Shown here: positions 1-8,474 of the stretch, piece after piece
Position numbering within the stretch: the stretch's first letter is position 1
How the letters are laid out: each line of letters begins with the position of its first letter
Assembly (NCBI GenBank): GCA_001687465.1
Contig: LVLI01000203.1
Location: 1 to 21,372, forward strand
Direction: 5' to 3'
DNA: 21,372 nt
Source: Halocafeteria seosinensis
Lineage: Eukaryota; Sar; Bigyra; Bicosoecida
The notes under the pieces: model-generated
Told to the model about the DNA's origin: nothing
The model's input: the letters and a program-made list of their open reading frames with translations, nothing else
The model's database searches: none
Translations under genes and position numbers: made by a program

Positions 1-140
1 GACTAATGATCAAACTCGGTATACACCCACTATGTTGGTTTTAGAATCGTCCGCAAGTTGATTCGTCCAGGGGTCCTGTGGAAATCCCTGCATTTATTAC
101 ACGGAGGAAAACGTTGGTCAATATTGAAGGTGTTGTTGTA

Positions 141-410
141 TCAATGGTTCTGAGGATTCCATTTTGGACTCAAGGAAGCAACTAAACTAGGTGTGTAGTG
201 ACTTCCTTTGTTCCCGACTAGTACACACATACGGTAGGGATTCTCCGTCGGAAGCCTTGAAAGACCCTTTGTAGGAACAAATGTTAAAAAGTTATCTTTC
301 GGTAAATTGAACACATTGTTCCGGAAGAATTCCAAGTTTAACCTATATGAGTAATCAAACCAGACAATAGATATAAGCATCTGTGCTACAAACCCGTTCG
401 ACACTACCAT
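141..410 (-). CDS. Small hypothetical ORF, 89 codons
   Basis: This ORF runs from an ATG at 410-408 to a stop at 141. I do not recognise the product. It is fairly hydrophobic near the N-terminus (a stretch with ISIVWF) and has no motif I can name. No partner gene lies next to it. The CDPK further on shows that genes here can be split by introns of about 50-80 bp, so this could be one exon of a longer gene running off the window. It could equally be chance. The confidence reflects length and a true ATG only. Confidence 0.2.
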   Translation of the reverse strand: MVVSNGFVAQMLISIVWFDYSYRLNLEFFRNNVFNLPKDNFLTFVPTKGLSRLPTENPYRMCVLVGNKGSHYTPSLVASLSPKWNPQNH

Positions 411-744
411 AATGTGCGAGTGGACTAGGGATTTGCTGTAAGCGTCTCCATTCTTACAACTTATTGATTAGGGCTGCTGTCTGCTACGAGACGGGGGATA
501 CGACTCGAAATGGATGTGAAGTTGCACACTGGAACCCTCGGGTGGGTGGGTTCAGGCATCTGGCCACTGCCCTACATCGAGAACCTCAACATTGGTTCAT
601 CATGTTTCAGGGGAAGAAGCTGCATGCACTGTCCCCTGTAAAAGAGAATACATGCTTCTTCTGGGGAAATTGATTTATGTTTCGTCGTTTAATGTATATG
701 CTATACCAGTCCTGTCGTAAGTTGGAGGCAGCTGACTTCCATTA

Positions 745-1080
745 TCACATATCCGCCGTTATCTGCAAATGTGGTGTAACAGCAGATCGCCTGAAGTGCT
801 CCCTCTCCCTTAGTTTTCTCTGAGAACTTCGACACACAAACATATCCTGGGCATATCTTGCAAAACCAGAAACTTTCGCTACTTCTACGCTGACGTTCGC
901 TTGTGTACTTGACCGCTGCGCAAAACCAAATCTGATATCCATTCCATATTTTGATTGGCGTAGACACGCCAAGACTAGTCCTCGACCGCCGCAAGCATAT
1001 TTGGTTCGTACAAGCGGTGGAAATGCCCGCAATGTACGAGGAGAACTCAGTGTTTCCTTCAGGGCTCGCCTAGCAGGCAT
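745..1080 (-). CDS. Small hypothetical ORF, 111 codons
   Basis: The ORF starts at an ATG at 1080-1078 and encodes a basic protein of 111 residues rich in Arg and Ser. I see no domain, signal peptide or membrane segment. It is divergent from the ORF at 1127, with 46 bp between the two start codons, which could be a shared promoter if both are real. A second minus-strand frame is open over much of the same stretch (701-994), which weakens the case. Chance ORF is the main alternative. Confidence 0.2.
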   Translation of the reverse strand: MPARRALKETLSSPRTLRAFPPLVRTKYACGGRGLVLACLRQSKYGMDIRFGFAQRSSTQANVSVEVAKVSGFARYAQDMFVCRSSQRKLREREHFRRSAVTPHLQITADM

Positions 1081-1126
1081 AAGCGATCCTCGAACACTAA
1101 TTAGCTACTGTTAGAGCAAGTATAGA

Positions 1127-1501
1127 ATGATGAAACCAGAACAAGCCCTGGATGCACTGAAAACCGAAATAAACGACTTCTCTACGACAGCGGACTTCGC
1201 ACTGTGGGGTCCGAGAAGTGTTACTCCCATGTGTTCAATGACACACCCCAAGCAAAGCCCCACCACGGTCCTTAAAGACTACTATACCGTTCCACTCACG
1301 GCATCCGTCATCCATACGTCTCAATCAGCCATTAAAGCTCTATTTGCTGGAGTGCAGTCTACGAGCTGCGGCCTCCACGTCCAACTCCAGAAAGTAACCT
1401 TCCTCCTGTTCTCCATTAGAATGTTTTACCCAGATACCGCTCGACGTATGGAAACACAGTCGATACTAGTTTGTAGAATTGGGAGAGCAGTGCTTCCATA
1501 G
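1127..1501 (+). CDS. Small hypothetical ORF, 124 codons
   Basis: The ORF opens with two consecutive ATG codons and reads 124 residues to a TAG at 1499-1501. The first 20 residues look helical and charged (PEQALDALKTEINDF); the rest has no recognisable motif. It is divergent from the ORF at 745-1080. Nothing in the sequence identifies a function. It may be a first exon or a chance ORF. Confidence 0.22.
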   Translation: MMKPEQALDALKTEINDFSTTADFALWGPRSVTPMCSMTHPKQSPTTVLKDYYTVPLTASVIHTSQSAIKALFAGVQSTSCGLHVQLQKVTFLLFSIRMFYPDTARRMETQSILVCRIGRAVLP

Positions 1502-2059
1502 GTCCTACGAAGGGCAATAGCCGACGACATCCCGAGGTGTCACTCGCTCTACACGCATCGACGGAGCCTCACCTTCAGTTCCAAGGATATATATCATCAT
1601 TGGGATCATCGATGAGTTCCACAGCATAAGACGTCATTCCTATAGTGTTGTTCAACCGTATGGTACTATTATTGACATACAATCCCTACTGAGTGGTTAA
1701 TTAAAGGGATCCAAAGAGAAGCACTGCGTAGCCCAGCCTCCAACCAGCCCATGGCGGAAGGTAAGCTAGCCTGGCCCAGCCCCCCTTGGCCTCCCCCACC
1801 TGTGGCGGAAGATTTCCCGATGAAACCAACAGGTTGAAGAGGGTCCTACCAGGAATTCGTGGTGGTAAACACGAAGAAAAGATTTCCCGGTACAGAAGAC
1901 CAAAAAACACGAGAAGGGGAGAACAAGGGGAAGAGGGATCGCATCGTTTCTGAAAACAAACATTGCTCGGTCCACTTAACCCGAAACAACGAAACAACAA
2001 AAAGCATCGTAGGGAGAGAAAGAAGGGCAGGGGGCGATTAAGTGAACGTGAGCACTTTG

Positions 2060-2076
2060 AAAAAAAAAAAAAAAAA
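2060..2076. repeat. A17 homopolymer run
   Basis: Seventeen consecutive A residues follow TTTG and precede CTGACAG. Runs like this arise by slippage or as the 3' tail of a retroposed copy. I could not identify a retroposed body on the left, so the origin is open. Confidence 0.9.
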
Positions 2077-2822
2077 CTGACAGAACCTTTCCCAGAACGG
2101 TTTGCCCCGGCTGATCACAATAACACGCAAGCCGATACACAACAGGTTCTGGGGTACGACGTGATATACGACAGGCTTGAAACAATGAAGTTACTCCATC
2201 ACATGCCACATCTACGGCATGTGCAAAGGGAGGAGGGCAGTGGGCAGTGGAGTTTTGGTGGCACTTCGGCGAAAAAAGCAAACCAGGAGCTAAGAAGTCG
2301 TCAGCTTACGGATGCCAAAGTTGATAAAGGATAGCAAGGAAGCAGGACATGGAAATGAATATAAGTTACATCTGCCTTCCGTACAGTACAAGTTGTACTA
2401 CTTGTATCTGTACCAGCGCCGATGGGGATACCCGGTAACGAAAAGGGTGGAGGAAGAAGACTCGTTGCTCGTTTAGGTGGAATTTGCGGGAAGGCGTAGC
2501 CCGGACGGATGATATGCTCTGTAGATTGGATATTCCGTCTTTAGTAGTCGAAACGGTGGATTTGAGGGAGCGCGAAGCGCTCACGAAAAGACACCGGAGC
2601 TGAACTGGACCAGATGTGTGTGGTGTAGTAAAACATTGTCAGCAAGTCTATACATAGGGAAAATCGTTCAGGTACTTCCACAGACCCCGCTGCAACGTGT
2701 CCGTAGTCGCGTAGCGTCACTGATCACACACCACGTATTACTCCGGTAGAGTTCACCTCAAACCCACTTCCCAAACAAATTCGAGGGAAACCGAAGGTTT
2801 ACCGAGCTATGCAAAACGGGGT

Positions 2823-2843
2823 GGGGTGCGCCACCCCTTTTTT
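2823..2843 (+). repeat. Short GC hairpin followed by T6
   Basis: GGGGTG at 2823-2828 pairs with CACCCC at 2832-2837 across a 3-nt loop, and six T residues follow at 2838-2843. In bacteria this would resemble an intrinsic terminator. In this eukaryotic context a T run is more relevant to RNA polymerase III termination, but no Pol III gene is visible upstream. It may be chance. Confidence 0.6.
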
Positions 2844-2931
2844 CACCTAAAACAAAGATTTTACGAGCGGAGATATGTAGATGAGGCATGACCGAAACAG
2901 CGTATTACGACTCACCTCTTCCCCCTTTTAC

Positions 2932-2960
2932 CCACCATATATATTTCATATATATGGTGG
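2932..2960. repeat. Perfect 12-bp inverted repeat, 5-nt loop
   Basis: CCACCATATATA (2932-2943) and TATATATGGTGG (2949-2960) are exact reverse complements separated by TTTCA. The structure could extrude as a hairpin. No gene end lies beside it, and no flanking duplication marks it as a transposon end. Confidence 0.85.
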
Positions 2961-3112
2961 ATAGATCTAACGCACTATTGCGTGTGACGATATCTATCAA
3001 CAACGTATGATATACGCACACTATGAGGACAGGCATGGGGTACTCCGAAGCAGGATAGGGTAGGCAACCAAACTGGACTCAGCCTGAGCGACCGTAACAG
3101 CGTTCTGCTAGA

Positions 3113-3250
3113 TGGGGAGAGCGAGAGGGTAGATAGGAAAGCAGGAAAGAGAAAAACAAGAGAGGTAGAGAAACTGCGATTGATTATGATGAAAAAGGAG
3201 GAGGAAGAAGAAATGAAAAGACTGTGAAGAGAAGAGGAGAAGAGAGAGTT
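3113..3250. repeat. Purine-rich strand
   Basis: The + strand over this stretch is overwhelmingly A and G, in irregular AG, AAG and GGA blocks with few pyrimidines. Such asymmetry can form triplex (H-) DNA and is common next to microsatellites. It leads towards the GA/TG tract about 65 bp further on. It has no coding content I can support. Confidence 0.6.
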
Positions 3251-3315
3251 GCCCTTCTGCTCTTGTTCACGTTTTCTGCGAGCCGGCCGTCTACTTCTAA
3301 CAGTAATTCTTGAAG

Positions 3316-3338
3316 GAGAGAGAGAGAGGGTGTGTGTG

Positions 3339-3401
<63 letters not shown>
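3316..3401. repeat. Compound microsatellite (GA)n(TG)n(GA)n
   Basis: The tract has three blocks: GA repeats at 3316-3328, TG repeats at 3331-3376 with one C interruption near 3345, and GA repeats at 3376-3401. ORFs through it on both strands are translations of the repeat and not genes. The tract is likely length-variable between individuals. Confidence 0.97.
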
Positions 3402-4200
3402 TCTGTTCACACGCTGTGAAAGAAATTGCGTAACGCCCTGCGTCCGGGTAGTTGAGGGTAGGGTACTGAAGTCTGGAGATCTGCATGCTTGTTGAGAGGC
3501 CAATGCAGTTGAGTGGTCGTCATTACATGTAGTGACGCAGCGGGTATGACCATTAAGTGTGAGAGTCTTTTGGGGTAAGACCGGAGGACTCCGATGGAGT
3601 CAACTTTTTACAGCTTGCGCTTGTTCCAAGATAGGTAGTCAACGCAGTTGAGTTTGCCATTCCTGATTCCTGATGAACTTTGATACAAGGACGCATAAGC
3701 TTTTCTTACTCATACCAAAAGCTAACAGTAAAGCAGGATGCGGCAGAAGTGCGTTGCGTAGCAACGCAGTTCGGACGCCAACGAAGGCCAAAGTGTTTGG
3801 CAACAATGAGGAAGTCAGATGCCTCCCAAGTCAAAACAATACACCAGACAATAGTTCAGCTGTTGCTCCTCGCACCAGTATCTTATAACAGTTCTCGGCC
3901 AAAGGTGTAACCGGAGGTTTCCCTCGTACACCAACGTAGTTGGCGGCTAGTGGAAAATGCCGATTTTCGCCGAAAAAACGAAAAAAATAAATGTTTTGTA
4001 ACAAAAAAGTGCGCCGTAAGGCCGATGCTTACGGTTCAACAAAAACGAAAACGAAACTGGATTTTTTTTTGTTTTTTGTTGAAGCAGGTGTCACTACGTC
4101 TTACCGAACTCAGACTCTTACGGTTCAGCAATTTTTCAAATTAGTTGAAGTAGCTCGGTTTGGAATTCAATTGGAGTATACGGCGTCTTTGTCAACATAG
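3402..4200. other. Non-coding stretch upstream of the transposase, with short repeats
   Basis: I find no supportable gene. A motif close to CAACGCAGTTG recurs at 3502, 3638, 3762 and 3931 (variants at one or two positions). A perfect 8-bp-arm hairpin, TGCGTTGC-GTA-GCAACGCA, lies at 3750-3768. The phrase CTTACGGTTCA(A/G)CAA occurs at about 4029 and 4116. Two overlapping ORFs at 3673-3910 give no recognisable protein. These short repeats could be subterminal sequence of the Harbinger element that starts downstream, but I did not find matching terminal inverted repeats. Confidence 0.4.
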
Positions 4201-4240
4201 AGTACTGTACAACCATGCGGACAAAGTAGTACTGTTCAAC
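4201..4240 (+). promoter_or_regulatory. Two AGTACTGT(A/T)CAAC direct repeats before the transposase
   Basis: AGTACTGTACAAC at 4201-4213 and AGTACTGTTCAAC at 4228-4240 are 13-bp direct repeats, 27 bp apart start to start, ending 37 bp before the transposase ATG. A related string (ATTGTACTGAG) lies at about 4262. Tandem subterminal motifs like this are often binding sites for a transposase or its partner protein. They could also be promoter elements or chance. Confidence 0.35.
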
Positions 4241-4277
4241 AACACAATATCACAAAGGTATATTGTACTGAGAGACT

Positions 4278-6002
4278 ATGGGAAACACTAGTAGCCGTTT
4301 GCCTTCGAGCAGCGGTGACGAGAGACCGACTTCCATCTATCAGTGTTACAAGAAACGTATAAATGGCAGCGGCTTTAAACTAGATAGTAGAATGGCATGG
4401 CAATACTACCAAAGAGAAGCAGAAGAGTCATCAGCACGTAACTCTAAGATGTTATGCTCCAATATTCCTCGCAATCATCATCACACTGTCGGTCGCAGAG
4501 AGAAGAAGAGGCGGAAGCGAAGAAAATCGGTCATTCAATACGTGAATGAAGATGAAGAAATGAAAGCCGTGACACCTCGTGAATCATTGTGGTGGTTTAT
4601 GTACGTCCAGGGTCCTCAGCCTGGGGTTTCCCGCTTCGAGAGGACTTTCCGGCAGCGATTCCGACTACCATTTGAGAAATTTAAGGATCTAGTGGAGGAA
4701 ATCAGAACTGCGCCTTCCTTTTCCCGATGGACAGGGGCTGGTGATGCGACAAAACGGATGCCTTCGCCGATCGAGCTTCTTCTCCTTGGTTCACTCCGAT
4801 ATCTTGGTCGAGGGTGGACGTTTGACGACGTGGAGGAACAAACGGCGATTAGCAGGGTACGTAACTCCGCTTTTATGGGCTACCGTCACGGATTGGCAGA
4901 CGAATACTGTGGGAACTGCTCGCAGGAAGTTCACCGGTGTTTTTTCAAGGCATTCATCGACTATGGGAGTACAGTCTTGTTCGACAGGTTCGTGAAGGCA
5001 CCGAGCAATGCGGAAGAAGCCGAAGGCCACCGGCAGGAGTTCGAATTGGCGGGTATGCACGGTTGTATTGGTTCTACGGATGCCACCCATATCATACTCG
5101 AAAAGGTATCCTATGCCCACAGTCAGCTTCATAAGGGCTTTAAGATGGCTCAGACTGCACGGACCTATAACCTAACAGTGAATCATCGTCGCAAGATCTT
5201 GTCTACCACTCGAGGACATCCAGCTCGCTGGAACGACAAGACGTTAATCTTGTTCGACAGCTTCGCCCGCGGAATTCAGGAAGGAAATCTTGATGAATGT
5301 GCCTTCACGCTGCACGAAAAAAATAATCGGGAGGAAGTTGTGAACCGGCGATACCGTGGAGCCTGGTTAGTGGTCGACAACGGCTACCTTTCCTGGCCAA
5401 CGACAGTTCCACCATTTAAGATTTCGAATGACCGGCGAGAACTTAGATTCTCCGAGTGGATCGAGTCGATGAGGAAGGATGTCGAATGCACATTTGGTAT
5501 CCTAAAAGGAAGGTGGAGGATTCTGAAGACGGGAATTCGACTCCATGGAACGGCGAACTGCGATAACATTTGGTGCACCTGTTGCGCTCTTCACAATATG
5601 CTGCTTGATGTAGATGGTCTCGATGTAGAGTGGAACGGCTCTGCCGGTCAATTCGATACCATTGAGATGGAGGAAATCTTCGATCGTTTGCCAGATTCGA
5701 TTCGGGAGATCCTTCGAGACCCAGCAACTGCTGGACGTTTTGATGTATCAGGGATGGGTGTTGGTCGGTCGAGTGTATCTCAAAACGGTGACGGCCTAGA
5801 TGCAGATGCGGAGGAGGCGCGTCGAATGATTGAAGAAATACCCCGAGTCTTGGTCAGGGGTAGGATCGTAGATGAAAAGCTGATATGGCGCAATCGTACT
5901 ACACTAATGATGCCATTGTCTTCCTCCCATCATCGGTATTTCCATTATCGTCTTTTGCTCGTTTGTGTGAGCACCTCATCTTCCAGAGCCGATCGTAGGT
6001 AG
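4278..6002 (+). CDS. PIF/Harbinger-type transposase (DDE, plant-transposon family)
   Basis: The enzyme would cut and rejoin a Harbinger-type DNA transposon in the nucleus. The frame is open for 574 codons from the ATG. Residues about 72-84 form a run of Arg/Lys that looks like a nuclear localisation signal. The DDE domain spans roughly residues 180-450. The first Asp is D268 in GSTDATH, the second D367 in VVDNGYLSWP, and the Glu is E403 in VECTFGILKGRW, so D and E are 35 residues apart as is usual for the family. The conserved CALHNML string follows. The N-terminus begins MGNTSS, a possible myristoylation-like start of no known relevance here. About 55 residues after residue 520 are Ser/His/Leu-rich and unlike the family, so the true end may have been lost. 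Harbinger elements usually carry a second Myb-like gene; I see none nearby. No internal stop or frameshift is seen. Terminal repeats were not found. Confidence 0.9.
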   Translation: MGNTSSRLPSSSGDERPTSIYQCYKKRINGSGFKLDSRMAWQYYQREAEESSARNSKMLCSNIPRNHHHTVGRREKKRRKRRKSVIQYVNEDEEMKAVTPRESLWWFMYVQGPQPGVSRFERTFRQRFRLPFEKFKDLVEEIRTAPSFSRWTGAGDATKRMPSPIELLLLGSLRYLGRGWTFDDVEEQTAISRVRNSAFMGYRHGLADEYCGNCSQEVHRCFFKAFIDYGSTVLFDRFVKAPSNAEEAEGHRQEFELAGMHGCIGSTDATHIILEKVSYAHSQLHKGFKMAQTARTYNLTVNHRRKILSTTRGHPARWNDKTLILFDSFARGIQEGNLDECAFTLHEKNNREEVVNRRYRGAWLVVDNGYLSWPTTVPPFKISNDRRELRFSEWIESMRKDVECTFGILKGRWRILKTGIRLHGTANCDNIWCTCCALHNMLLDVDGLDVEWNGSAGQFDTIEMEEIFDRLPDSIREILRDPATAGRFDVSGMGVGRSSVSQNGDGLDADAEEARRMIEEIPRVLVRGRIVDEKLIWRNRTTLMMPLSSSHHRYFHYRLLLVCVSTSSSRADRR

Positions 6003-6185
6003 GCCTCCGCCGATTGTCTAGCCCGAACACACAGCCCTACAATGAAGGGTACCAAGTAGCATACCGGTAGGTAACACACGCCTTTTTTCAATATAGTGAA
6101 TATACATGTGTTGCTCATGTACAATATTATAGGCGCAAATGATAGTGGTTGACTAGGTTACATGTGAGGGTTATGTAACCTGGAC
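6003..6185. repeat. Spacer with 9-bp inverted repeat and GGTTACATG copies
   Basis: AGGTTACAT (6155-6163) and ATGTAACCT (6173-6181) are exact reverse complements across 9 nt, and a further GGTTACATG follows at 6196-6204. These lie between the transposase stop and the broken ORF at 6186. They may be an element end or a regulatory hairpin; the sequence does not decide. Confidence 0.55.
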
Positions 6186-7300
6186 ATGGCCCATGGGTTA
6201 CATGAGGTACATCTAACTTTCGTCCCTGCTGGGGGCCCCAGCAATTCCGAACTTACCTTGTCCCGGGGAACCACAAAAAGGCTCCCAGGGGGACTGACGA
6301 CCGTCCCAGTCACCAGGTTAGGTGATACCAATTTGTGTTCGGAGACGAAAACCCGGTATAGGTTAGATTTGTACCAATGGTATAAAACAAACCCTGAAGT
6401 GTATCGAATATGGCAAGGACTCCTGGACGAATTTGACATCTCTTTGGATATCACCACACTGGATGGTTTGTTGAATATCTTAGTGGAGAAAGACAGAAAT
6501 ATTGAGATTAAGGAACTGGAACCGACACACGTCAGACCATCGACCTGGTTAAAACCGAAAGCCAAAGTAGATATCGAAAACGAATTTGGTATACGAGCAA
6601 TACATTGGACTCCTGTCCTTGCAATTACGAGCCCCTTGTGTTGGTGGAACATCGATGTCATTACTGGGACAATTTGCAAGCATAAAGACTCACTCCATCA
6701 AGGAGTTATAGCGTATGTGAAAACACCCAAAGCTATACCACTCGAAAGACTAAGAGCACTGTGGAACTCATGCTATGTACAACGCTCGTCAGGTCTGGAG
6801 CGAGGTCCAGCGATATTGGAATTTGGGTAAACGGAAGCAGTTTTCCGAAATACATCCAAAACGTACCTGGGATTAATGGGTCGACTAGATACGCAGATAC
6901 ATGGATTCCACCCTCGGAAGAGGGAAGATGGAATCCAATTCACTGGTGGCTTGACCGTAAGGAAGATCTGGTACGTTGGTATCAGGGAAAGCTGCATCGA
7001 GGTGACATAATGCAGCAACACCTGTTAAAGTTTTCCCGTGTAGCACAACGAATTGAGGAACATTTTCGGACACGATATAATACTTGGTGTAAAGAGAACG
7101 GAGTTGAATCTCCTGTCTTATGGGACAGACAACATTATCGCGAGTTCCAGAACTGGCCACAAATTGTTAAGCCTTTTATTGAACTTAGTCCCGCCCAGAA
7201 GAAAGTATACAAGGAAATCTTAGCGCAAAACCGTCGTGCTATTGCAGCTAATCAACGAAGAGCCATAACATGGATAACACCAAACTTACCAGAGGAGTAG
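6186..7300 (+). pseudogene. Unrecognised protein remnant spread over three frames
   Basis: Protein-like sequence runs continuously but changes frame twice. The first part (6186-6770, from an ATG) includes a Trp/Tyr-rich stretch (RLDLYQWYKTNPEVYRIW) and a central region with CWWNIDVITG. Near 6772 the plausible sequence moves to the frame giving NARQVWSEVQRYWN. Near 6870 it moves again to the frame that reads to the stop at 7298-7300 with IPPSEEGRWNPIHWW and RKEDLVRWYQGKLHRGD. I do not recognise the family. The protein is rich in Trp and charged residues and has no signal peptide or membrane segment. Two frameshifts point to decay of a mobile-element gene, given the transposase upstream and LINE remnant downstream. 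A host gene with an unusual structure is possible, but no GT-AG pair of plausible size fits the first shift. Confidence 0.5.
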
Positions 7301-7988
7301 ATTCACTGTTATATTGTGAGATCAACGCTTTTCCGTAGCTTAGTCTCCAAGGCGTGTAGTAAATACTATGCGCTAGTTATACAGCCTCCGTAGATTCCCC
7401 AGCAGTACTGGCCCCTTCATGGATATTTCAAGGCAAGTCAGTCTGCTTTGCTCATCAGCGTACCGTGGCCCATCATAGGCGGTACGCCTTGCTAGCGGCA
7501 CTTAATGCTGTTAGTCCAGAAATCCGTAAACATCCCGCATAGCGTAGATGCCGGATACAATACACACGAACTCAGTTCGAAACGATGACATTCGCGGAGT
7601 GCAAATGCCATGTGACACGGTTACAGCAGAATGTGCCTGCGCTGTCGAACACACACCAGTACTGTGAAAGAGTCATCAGAACGGGACATTACGTTCCAGA
7701 TGAACTTCGACCCTGGACATGCCGATCACACGGTCGACAGTCCAACCGAAAAAGCATCCAACCATTGTACACTCTAAACCAGTCAATACTAATGCTGTAT
7801 TCATAATCTCAAAGGGTCGGATACACCCATCGCTGAGTACTGTACAAGGCCGTCATCTTCGCCCACGTATTGCCGTCTCATTCATGTATAATTAAGAACC
7901 CCATCTTGAAACGTACCGAAATACAAGATATCTGATTACAATACATGTACATATACTTTGTATGGTTGTACGATACATTCCAGCCAGG
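7301..7988. other. Stretch without a supportable gene
   Basis: A 73-codon frame from an ATG at 7585 to 7806 has no recognisable motif and I do not call it a gene. Another GAGTACTGTACAAG string, like those before the Harbinger transposase, is at about 7836. Nothing else stands out. Confidence 0.4.
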
Positions 7989-8474
7989 TTATACAACTGT
8001 AAATGTTTTTGGGGGGCGATCCCAAAAAGAGTATCCCGGGATACCCGGACAGAGCATCCCGGGATACTCGGGGCAGCTCATCCCGGGATACTGTCGGAGA
8101 GCATCCCGGGATACTTTGTCCGATTTCTCATCATAGAAGCTCGTACTCTGCTCACGTTCCAGCCAATGGGCATCTACAGTTTCGCTGATGGACTCTGATT
8201 TCGGCTCTGCAGTAAACACTGGACTCAGTATTTTAGCCAGCCAGAATGAATAGCGGTGGGTGTCTGGCCATACACAAACGATATCTCCGCTGTGGAAGAT
8301 TTCAGCATCCACAAAGTCAATATCCTCCGTTAATGTTATCACACGTACACCTGAATGGGTGCTAGGATTATCCACGGTCTTATACCGAGGAGTCTTTTGT
8401 CGTAGACTCGGGAACAATCTTTGGATAGATGACTGCTGCACAGGATATGCATTGGAGGATGGAAACAGAGTCAC
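7989..8474 (-). pseudogene. Minus-strand coding-like remnant with a WLAKI-type motif
   Basis: A 161-codon minus-strand frame without a convincing ATG contains GDIVCVWPDTHRYSFWLAKIL and, about 25 residues later, HWLE. Strings of the form 'D-x-V-x-V-x-P...F-W-L-A-K-I' occur in small Tudor/chromo-like beta-barrel domains, including those at ends of transposon proteins, so a barrel remnant is possible. The last 40 residues read the palindrome array at 8031-8114 as repeats of YPGM-x-CP, which looks like translation of a DNA repeat and not selected protein. The N-terminal side runs into the LINE remnant on the other strand, so the sequence appears truncated there. Function is unknown. Confidence 0.3.
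8031..8114. repeat. Four-copy array of ATCCCGGGATAC palindromes, 23-24 bp period
   Basis: The core ATCCCGGGATAC occurs at 8033-8044, 8056-8067, 8080-8091 and 8103-8114. The first copy is a perfect 14-bp palindrome, GTATCCCGGGATAC (8031-8044). Start-to-start spacing is 23, 24 and 23 bp. The cores are identical while the 10-11 bp spacers differ, although several share GGACAGAG/CGGAGAG-like text. A TTTTTGGG...CCCAAAAA hairpin (8006-8028) sits immediately before. Conserved palindromes with drifting spacers suggest binding sites for a dimeric protein, or a decayed minisatellite. Confidence 0.9.

Larger units (their letters stand above)
1502..3110. other. Gene-poor stretch with a possible coding remnant
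   Basis: I see no confident gene here. Several overlapping frames are open between 1700 and 2340 but none gives recognisable protein. A 54-codon ATG frame at 2312-2476 (+) reads protein-like (Tyr/Leu-rich, then a Lys/Glu-rich end) and stops at TAG. Just beyond, at about 2498-2600 in another frame, a short Leu/Glu/Arg-rich stretch is open. This could be a frameshifted relic or two ends of exons, but no GT-AG pair at a plausible intron length joins them. A 15-bp odd-centred palindrome, AGTACAAGTTGTACT, is at 2385-2399. Confidence 0.4.

Noticed and set aside
141-410. PiggyBac-type or other transposase fragment
   Set aside because: I looked for the DNFFTS-like and catalytic Asp contexts and found none; left as hypothetical.
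2823-2843. Bacterial-type intrinsic terminator
   Set aside because: The hairpin plus T6 fits the form, but the window is eukaryotic and no gene ends there.
3184-3503. ORFs with long Thr-His, Ser-Leu or Cys-Val runs
   Set aside because: They are translations of the GA/TG microsatellite.
4741-5727. Additional ORFs inside the Harbinger transposase on either strand
   Set aside because: They are shadows of the 574-codon frame, which has all the family motifs.
8031-8114. CRISPR-like array
   Set aside because: Repeats are only 12-14 bp and spacers 10-11 bp, the host is eukaryotic and no cas-like gene is present.
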